A stretch of DNA of 11,001 bases, taken from NCBI GenBank assembly GCA_963711725.1, contig CAVQFO010000008.1:1-11001 (forward strand), given 5' to 3'. The translations under genes and the position numbers were made by a program. A model generated the notes under the pieces. The model ran no database searches. It worked only from the letters and a program-made list of their open reading frames with translations, and had not been told where the DNA came from. Below are positions 6,048 through 11,001 of the stretch, piece by piece; positions within the stretch are counted from its first letter, which is position 1; each line of letters opens with the position of its first letter. This stretch comes from CAVQFO01 sp963711725. GTDB lineage: Bacteria > Pseudomonadota > Gammaproteobacteria > Nitrococcales > Aquisalimonadaceae.

Positions 6048-7640
6048 ATGAGCCCGAGCACCTCAACGACAACCGAAACCATCACGCGACTGATCGACCA
6101 TTGGGCGGGGACCCGCGGCGGAGACCCCTTCCTGATCGCCGCCGACGGTGCTTCCGGCATGACCTTCGAGGAGCTCGGCAACGCATCGCGTCTGGTTTCC
6201 GCCCAGCTTGAACAGCTAGGCATCGATCAAGGCGAGAAGGTCGGGTTCCTGATGGACAACGGTGTTTGGACGGCCGCCTTGTTCCTCGCAATCATGTACA
6301 GCGGGCGAACCGTGGTGCCGTTGAACGCCGTGTCGGGGCAGTCGAATATTCGCTATGTCCTGGAACACTCCGACGCCCGGGCCGTGTTCGTTTCCAAAGC
6401 CCACGAGGACCTGCTGGCGGAGAGCATGAAAGGCTTGGCGCATACCCCGGAGGTGGTGCCCGCCGATCCGGACAACGGGCCCAGTTGGGCCGGGACCGCC
6501 GCCGCGCCTGCGGCCAGCCCCACCGTGCAGCCCGGAGACGACGCCCTGCTGATCTACACCTCCGGCACCACCGGCCGTCCCAAGGGCGTGGTCCACACCC
6601 AGTCCAGCACCATCGCCGGCGCGCGCAACACCGTGATCGCCCATCATTTGTCCCAGGAGGACCGGGCGCTGTGCGTGTTGCCGCTCTACCACATCAACGG
6701 CGAGATCGTTACCGTGGTCGCCCCCCTGCTCAGCGGCGGCAGCGTGGTCATGCCCCGCCGCTTCAGCGCCCAGCAATTCTGGGATCTGATTGAGCAGCAC
6801 CGCTGCACCTGGTTCAGTCTGGTGCCCACCATCATCGCCTACCTGCTGGACGACGCCGCCGACAAAGCGGAACGGGTCAAGACCGGCAACGGCTTCAAGC
6901 AGGTCCGATTCGGCCGCTCGGCCTCCTCCGCGCTGGCGCCGGCCACCCATCGCGGTTTCGAGCAGCAGTTCGGCATCTCCATCATCGAAACCATGGGCCT
7001 GTCGGAGACGGCCGCCCAGATCCTGTCCAATCCCCTGCCCCCGTTCCAGAGCAAATACGGCTCACCGGGCATCGCCTACGGCAACGAGGTCTGCATCATG
7101 GACGCCGACGGCAAAACGCTCCCGCCGGGCGAACGCGGCGAAGTGATGATTCGTGGCGAGAACGTGATGAAGGAGTATTACAAGAACCCCGAAGCCACGG
7201 CCGCCGCCTTGACCAGCGATGGCTGGCTCCATAGCGGCGACCTGGGGTATCGCGACGAGGACGGGTTCTTCTTCATAACCGGTCGCATCAAGGAGCTGAT
7301 CATCAAGGGCGGCGAGAACATCGCACCCCGTGAGATCGACGACGTGCTGTACAGCCACGACGGCGTGTTGGAAGCGGCGGCCTTCGCCATCCCCGACGAC
7401 AAGTACGGCGAGGAGGTCATGGCCTGCGTGGTGCCCAAGTCCGATGCGTCCATCCGGCCCGAGGACATCCGGGACTATTGCGTCCGGGAACTGGGTCGGT
7501 TCAAGGCGCCCAAAGAAGTGGTTTTCGTGGACGAATTGCCCAAAGGCCCTTCCGGCAAGGTCCAGCGACTGAAGATTGCCGAAATGCTGGGCAGCCAGGA
7601 TCCCCCGGCTCCCACGAAGCCCGTAGCCAGCCAAGGCTAG
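6048..7640 (+). CDS. AMP-forming acyl-CoA ligase (ANL superfamily), candidate sulfoacetate-CoA ligase
   Basis: The ATG at 6048 is chosen for its AGGAG site at 6035-6039; the earlier in-frame codons from 6003 lie in the leader hairpin. The product is 530 residues. ANL core motifs are in order: P-loop YTSGTTGRPKG (170-180), LPLYHINGE, ETMGLSET (314-321), WLHSGDLG with Asp398, the hinge GRIKELIIKGGENIAPREI (412-430), and PKGPSGKVQR with catalytic Lys504. Such enzymes make an acyl-adenylate from a carboxylate and ATP, then the CoA thioester, in the cytoplasm. The substrate cannot be read directly. Between TctABC and Xsc, the best fit is sulfoacetate, as for SauT of Cupriavidus necator, giving sulfoacetyl-CoA. 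Other short acids such as oxalate remain possible, since this shape of ligase also includes oxalyl-CoA synthetases. Family assignment is firm; substrate is inference. Confidence 0.93.
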   Translation: MSPSTSTTTETITRLIDHWAGTRGGDPFLIAADGASGMTFEELGNASRLVSAQLEQLGIDQGEKVGFLMDNGVWTAALFLAIMYSGRTVVPLNAVSGQSNIRYVLEHSDARAVFVSKAHEDLLAESMKGLAHTPEVVPADPDNGPSWAGTAAAPAASPTVQPGDDALLIYTSGTTGRPKGVVHTQSSTIAGARNTVIAHHLSQEDRALCVLPLYHINGEIVTVVAPLLSGGSVVMPRRFSAQQFWDLIEQHRCTWFSLVPTIIAYLLDDAADKAERVKTGNGFKQVRFGRSASSALAPATHRGFEQQFGISIIETMGLSETAAQILSNPLPPFQSKYGSPGIAYGNEVCIMDADGKTLPPGERGEVMIRGENVMKEYYKNPEATAAALTSDGWLHSGDLGYRDEDGFFFITGRIKELIIKGGENIAPREIDDVLYSHDGVLEAAAFAIPDDKYGEEVMACVVPKSDASIRPEDIRDYCVRELGRFKAPKEVVFVDELPKGPSGKVQRLKIAEMLGSQDPPAPTKPVASQG

Positions 7641-7939
7641 TCCCCGGGGCGACCTGGTCGCCCTCCAATCACCCGTAACGTACGCCCAGGCCGGAGTTCC
7701 CGGCGGCCTGCCGCCCCCGGTTTGGGCCTTGGCCAACCGCCTGCGGAGGTTCCCGGCGTGCCGATCTTCGGCTCGCCCCCTCCCATGGACGGCCACTCCC
7801 GGCGCCTTGCCGATCGCATCTCGGGTGCCGCACAGCGGGTCATTGGCAACGAACCAGTTAAAAGCGAAAGGAGTACGGCACCGCCGGTGCAAAGCGACGG
7901 ACCGATGGAGTTCATGAAAACAATCTGGAGGAGATAACG
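7641..7939 (+). other. Intergenic leader between the ligase and the porin
   Basis: These 299 bases carry no gene I can support. Right after the ligase stop lies an inverted repeat (7647-7654 with 7656-7663) that can form a 6-base-pair GGGCGA/TCGCCC hairpin without a T-run. A small GCACC-GCC-GGTGC hairpin lies at 7878-7890. Just ahead of the porin, the bases 7905-7937 could encode a ten-residue peptide, MEFMKTIWRR, which ends two bases before the porin ATG and overlaps its ribosome site. No clear promoter was seen. Confidence 0.4.
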
Positions 7940-9025
7940 ATGAGCAGCAATCTGATGAACAAGGCCCTCGGCGCGGTAACCCTGGCAGCGGCAGTTGGCA
8001 TGCCGGCTGTGTCGGGCGCCGCGACAATCCTCAAAACCGACACGCTCACGCTGGGTTTGTACGGAAAAATACGAATGTCGGCGGATTACGCCAATGCGGA
8101 CGCAGACAGCAACGACGACGGCTTCAGCGTATCGAGCAATTCCAGCCTTTTTGGCATCAAGGGCAGCGTTCCTCTGAATCCAGGCTATCGGGCGCTCTTT
8201 CAGATCGAGCAGACGGTCCTCATGGATGTTGGCAACGGCAGCCTGGCGACGCGTAACACCTATGTCGGCGTTGGCACTCCTTACGGGCGCGCGCTCATGG
8301 GCCACATGGACACGCCTTTCAAGACGATGGGGCTGAAGTTCACCAACTACACGGTCACCGCCAGCGACCCCCACGTCATTCTCGGTGCGGCATCCACGGA
8401 CAGCAGTCCGCGTCTGGATCTGCGGGGCAAGAACGCGATCCAATACATCAACAATTTCGGCCATGTGGCCAGCGTGCGGTTGATGTACTCGGCCGGCGCC
8501 CAGGACAAACAGGTCGGCATCGACGACGATCACACGAAGATGTACAGCGCGATGGCGACGTACAACGTGCTGCCGAAACTCCAGCTCGGTGCCGCGGGCG
8601 TCCGATACTCGAACCTGACGCCGGGGGCCGATGTTAACGCCTGGCGCGTCGGCGCACGCTACGCGTTCAACAAGTTCGCTTTCAAGGCCATTTTCGAAGA
8701 CATCAACGCCAGTAATCTCCCGGCGCTCTCGCGGGCGGCCTTTGGTGGCAGCGTGGAGTATGCGATCTTGCCCAAGACCAAGATCGGCGTGCAGTGGATG
8801 CACGCAAACGAGTCGGACGCACAGAACGACGCGGCAGACCAATACAGCCTCACCCTGAAACATAGCTTCAATTCCGCGTTCCTCGCCTATGCGACCGTAT
8901 CGACCACACGCAACGAGAACAGCGCCAGCTATCAGCTCACCGGCTACGGCCACGGCCAGAAGGTGTCCACCGTGGACGGGGGCAACCCGGCTGTCGCCTC
9001 CGTCGGCGCTCAGCTGAAGTTCTAA
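7940..9025 (+). CDS. Outer-membrane porin (general Gram-negative porin family)
   Basis: This 361-residue protein starts at the ATG at 7940 behind a strong GGAGGAG. It has a signal peptide (hydrophobic GAVTLAAAVGMPAV, cleavage near SGA-AT). The mature protein begins with a typical first strand, LTLGLYGKIRMSADY. The segment SSLFGIKGSVPLNPGYRALF matches the trimeric general-porin pattern, as does RNTYVGVGTPYGRALMGHMD, which precedes the constriction loop. The chain ends GAQLKF with the terminal Phe read by the BAM assembly machine. Alternating strands of about ten residues fill the C-terminal half. It would give small anions passage through the outer membrane. Its place between the ligase and the exporter suggests it serves uptake of the cluster's substrate, which is inference. 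Codon use and third-base GC look slightly lower than in neighbouring genes. Confidence 0.92.
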   Translation: MSSNLMNKALGAVTLAAAVGMPAVSGAATILKTDTLTLGLYGKIRMSADYANADADSNDDGFSVSSNSSLFGIKGSVPLNPGYRALFQIEQTVLMDVGNGSLATRNTYVGVGTPYGRALMGHMDTPFKTMGLKFTNYTVTASDPHVILGAASTDSSPRLDLRGKNAIQYINNFGHVASVRLMYSAGAQDKQVGIDDDHTKMYSAMATYNVLPKLQLGAAGVRYSNLTPGADVNAWRVGARYAFNKFAFKAIFEDINASNLPALSRAAFGGSVEYAILPKTKIGVQWMHANESDAQNDAADQYSLTLKHSFNSAFLAYATVSTTRNENSASYQLTGYGHGQKVSTVDGGNPAVASVGAQLKF

Positions 9026-9254
9026 GACCCGATGATGGAAGTCTGCGCGGCCGAGGCGCTTCGCGAGCATGGTACTCTTGCATTGAGGAACCACAGCGAG
9101 CCGGCGTTCTCCCGCGCAGACCGCCATCCCCGCCCCCACGGAATCAGCATTGGCCCCGGACGGGTCGCTCGCAACCGCCTTCGGGCCGGACTGAGGCCGC
9201 GCCAGCGGGTCCTGCCGGAATTTCTTCACCGCACCTGCACCGGCGGCACCGCCC
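9026..9254 (+). other. Intergenic region between porin and exporter
   Basis: In these 229 bases I see no clean terminator for the porin, no convincing promoter and no gene. The exporter start lacks a strong ribosome site; the nearest purine-rich bases are GGCGG about ten bases upstream. Confidence 0.35.
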
Positions 9255-9989
9255 ATGTCCATACAACAACTCCTCATTGCCGGCGCCATCGTGTTCGGGG
9301 CATCCCTGCTGCGCGGACTCTCCGGCTTTGGCTTCTCTTTGGTCGCAGCGCCCTTGTTCACCCTGCTGTGGGAACCCGCGCAAGCGATCCCCATGGCCAT
9401 CCTCATGCAAGCGCTCAGCGCAGTACCCGCTTTCGTCCACCAGCGCGCGGACGCGGCATGGCCTATCGTAATCCGCGTTGCCGCAGGCTCCGCCCTGGGC
9501 ATGCTGCCGGGGGCCGCCCTGCTCTTCTGGCTGCCGCCCCAGGCCACCCGCTTGATCATGGCGGGCCTGCTGCTGATGGCCCTCGGCTTGCTCGCCTTCG
9601 GGGTCCGGCTGCGGAAGCCGCTGGCGGTCCGCAATTACTGGTACGTGGGCATAGTGGCCGGCGGTGCCCAGATGCTTTCGGGCGCAGCCGGCCCACCGGT
9701 CATCGTCGCGCTGCTGGCTTCCCGTGAGCTGGATGCCACCGTCACCCGGGCCACCCTCACCGCCAGCTTCCTGCTGACCGGGCTGATCGGCCTTGTGCCC
9801 TTCATCGGCAACCGTGGCCTCAGCACCATCCCGCCGTGGGACCTGGCCCTCCTGTGCCTGCCACTACTGGCCGGCTACTGGGCGGGCGACCGTCTGTTCC
9901 GCCTCACCGCCGACATCAACTACCGCCGTATTGCTCTGGGTGTGTTGTTTGGTGCTGTGCTGTCGATGCTGAAGCCTTTCATTGGGTGA
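9255..9989 (+). CDS. TauE/SafE (TSUP) family anion exporter, probable sulfite exporter
   Basis: This 244-residue protein has seven to eight hydrophobic segments and both family signatures: RGLSGFGFSLVAAP at about residues 20-33 and MLSGAAGPPVIVALL at about 140-154. The two halves form the internal repeat known for TSUP proteins. Family members export sulfite, sulfoacetate or similar anions through the inner membrane, probably coupled to the proton or sodium gradient. In dissimilatory taurine and sulfoacetaldehyde pathways, TSUP-type genes near xsc are taken to remove the toxic sulfite made by Xsc. Here the gene converges on xsc, which supports that role. The ATG at 9255 has only a weak ribosome site, so a slightly different start is possible. 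Direction and substrate are inferred from family and context. Confidence 0.88.
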   Translation: MSIQQLLIAGAIVFGASLLRGLSGFGFSLVAAPLFTLLWEPAQAIPMAILMQALSAVPAFVHQRADAAWPIVIRVAAGSALGMLPGAALLFWLPPQATRLIMAGLLLMALGLLAFGVRLRKPLAVRNYWYVGIVAGGAQMLSGAAGPPVIVALLASRELDATVTRATLTASFLLTGLIGLVPFIGNRGLSTIPPWDLALLCLPLLAGYWAGDRLFRLTADINYRRIALGVLFGAVLSMLKPFIG

Positions 9990-10049
9990 GGGATGCGCGG
10001 GCTGCGTCCGCTTGGGCCGTCTCCGCTCAACTCCGGATATGCGAAGGAC

Positions 10050-10081
10050 AAAAAAAAGCCAGCCGGAGGGGGCCGGCTGGC
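10050..10081 (-). terminator. Rho-independent terminator of xsc
   Basis: Read on the minus strand, a perfect 9-base-pair stem (GCCAGCCGG with CCGGCTGGC, at 10058-10066 and 10073-10081) with a 6-base loop is followed directly by eight T residues (plus-strand A-tract 10050-10057). It lies 72 bases after the xsc stop. The T-tract exists only for the minus strand, so it ends xsc; on the plus strand it offers at most a bare hairpin to the exporter transcript. Confidence 0.9.
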
Positions 10082-10153
10082 GAAGTGCGCAATGCGCGCA
10101 GGGTGGGAAGCATTACCTCACGCCGCTCCCGCGTCGCGGGATCGGCGCAGGCG

Positions 10154-11001
10154 TCACACGTAGTCCTTGTACTTGTCGAGCAGGCGAACCGGCTTGGACA
10201 GAGCGTCGCGGCGGAAGGGGTCGCCCAGCTCACGGGTGCACATGATCTCCAGCACAGTGGTCTTGCCCTGGTTCATCTGCATGTCCACGGCCTTCTTCAG
10301 CGCCGGCCCCACGTCCTCGAGCTTGTCAACGGTAACGCCTTCGGCGCCCATGGCCCGGGCAATCTCGGCGAAGCTCTGGTTTTCCAGCTCTCCGGCGATG
10401 AAGCGACGGTTGTAGAAGTCCACCTGGTTCTTCTTCTCCGCACCCCACTGGCGGTTGTGGAACACTACCGCGGTAACGGGAATGTTGTGCTGAACACAGG
10501 TCATGGTCTCCATCAGGCTCATGCGCCATGCGCCGTCACCGGCATAGGAGATGGCAGGCCGTTCCGGGGCCGCCACCTTGGCGCCGATGATGGTGGGGAA
10601 GGCGTAGCCGCAGTTGCCGAAACTCATGGCGGCAAAAAAGCTGCGCGGCTTGTCGAAGCGCAGATAACTGTTGGCCACGGAGTTGATGTTGCCGATATCG
10701 GTGGACACCATCACGTCCTCGGGCATGGCCTTCTCCAGCTCCCGCAGAACCTGGCGGGGATGCAGCCAGTTGCCGGGCTCCTTCTTCTGCTCCTCGATCA
10801 TATCCAGGCTGTAGGGATCCCGCTCGTGGGTCCACTCGTCCAGCTCTTTTTCCCAAGCGTCCTTTTCGGCCTTGATGGTCTTGGCGCGTTCGTCCTTGGT
10901 GGTGTCGCAGGCCAGCTTGCGGCCATTCAGGCGCTCCAGCAGGGCCTTGGCGGCGGCCTTGGCATCGCCGCAGATGCCGAACACGGAAACCTTCTTCACC
11001 A
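10154..11001 (-). CDS. xsc: Sulfoacetaldehyde acetyltransferase Xsc, C-terminal part (cut by right edge)
   Basis: About 282 residues are present, roughly the last half of this thiamine-diphosphate enzyme; the 5' part lies beyond the window. The first visible codons (KKVSVFGICGDAKAAAKALL) are the end of the central domain, so the GTG at 10999 is not a start. The thiamine-binding motif GDGAW is at 10526-10540 (complement), with the conserved Asn in VVFHNRQWGAEKKNQVDFYN about 27 residues on. The chain ends ELGDPFRRDALSKPVRLLDK plus a short tail, which is highly typical of Xsc and separates it from acetolactate synthases. Xsc converts sulfoacetaldehyde and phosphate to acetyl phosphate and sulfite in the cytoplasm, and is the common desulfonating step for taurine, isethionate and sulfoacetate. 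It ends at its own terminator, so phosphate acetyltransferase is not directly downstream as it is in many organisms. Confidence 0.95.
   Translation of the reverse strand, partial: VKKVSVFGICGDAKAAAKALLERLNGRKLACDTTKDERAKTIKAEKDAWEKELDEWTHERDPYSLDMIEEQKKEPGNWLHPRQVLRELEKAMPEDVMVSTDIGNINSVANSYLRFDKPRSFFAAMSFGNCGYAFPTIIGAKVAAPERPAISYAGDGAWRMSLMETMTCVQHNIPVTAVVFHNRQWGAEKKNQVDFYNRRFIAGELENQSFAEIARAMGAEGVTVDKLEDVGPALKKAVDMQMNQGKTTVLEIMCTRELGDPFRRDALSKPVRLLDKYKDYV

Noticed and set aside
2904..7916. The word ACCGATGGAGTT occurs at both the tctA start and the porin leader
   Set aside because: A 12-base match is expected by chance at about this frequency in 11 kb, and the flanking bases do not align.
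7722..7937. A 71-codon frame ahead of the porin ending in MEFMKTIWRR
   Set aside because: No ribosome site at its start, Pro/Arg-rich random composition and no family signal. Only the last ten codons could be a leader peptide, which is not supported further.
7637..9634. A 665-residue minus-strand frame across the porin and part of the exporter
   Set aside because: It spans two well-recognised plus-strand genes and intergenic DNA, shows no domain pattern and is explained by GC-rich codon mirroring.
1..11001. CRISPR arrays, insertion sequences, tRNA or rRNA genes
   Set aside because: No regularly spaced repeats, transposase-like frames, terminal inverted repeats or clover-leaf sequences were seen by eye on either strand.

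Overview
The window is high-GC DNA from a Gram-negative bacterium. The evidence is an outer-membrane porin with a C-terminal Phe, a periplasmic TctC-type binding protein with a Sec signal peptide, and Shine-Dalgarno led genes. A proteobacterium is most likely. A halophilic or sulfur-associated gammaproteobacterium would fit, but that placement is only an impression.

The left part (1-1400, minus strand) holds two genes broken by single-base indels. One is a YfcG/YghU-like glutathione S-transferase that runs off the left edge. The other is a GntR-family regulator with a UTRA domain. Conceptual repair restores both, so they are either recent pseudogenes or carry sequence errors. A divergent control region (1401-1624) separates them from a plus-strand universal stress protein (1625-2107) and a small unrecognised ORF (2226-2477).

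The centre (2915-5930) is a complete tripartite tricarboxylate transporter operon: tctA (large membrane subunit), tctB (small membrane subunit, start overlapping the tctA stop) and tctC (periplasmic binding protein). The tctC reading frame has an apparent one-base insertion near its 3' end. The natural stop is very probably at 5930, just ahead of a strong hairpin. An AMP-forming acyl-CoA ligase (6048-7640), a 16-strand type porin (7940-9025) and a TauE/SafE-type anion exporter (9255-9989) follow on the same strand. A convergent minus-strand gene enters from the right edge: the C-terminal half of sulfoacetaldehyde acetyltransferase (Xsc), with a rho-independent terminator at 10050-10081.

Together the genes suggest dissimilation of a C2 sulfonate. 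The porin and TctABC would import a sulfonated carboxylate, with sulfoacetate the best guess. The ligase would activate it to a CoA thioester. A CoA-acylating reductase, not in this window, would give sulfoacetaldehyde. Xsc would cleave that to acetyl phosphate and sulfite, and the TauE-like protein would export sulfite. Only Xsc fixes the sulfonate theme; the ligase and transporter substrates are inferred from context.

A 12-base AT-rich word, on opposite strands, lies just downstream of plausible promoters of both the stress-protein gene and tctA. It is a candidate operator for the GntR regulator, which would make the left-hand genes part of the same regulon.
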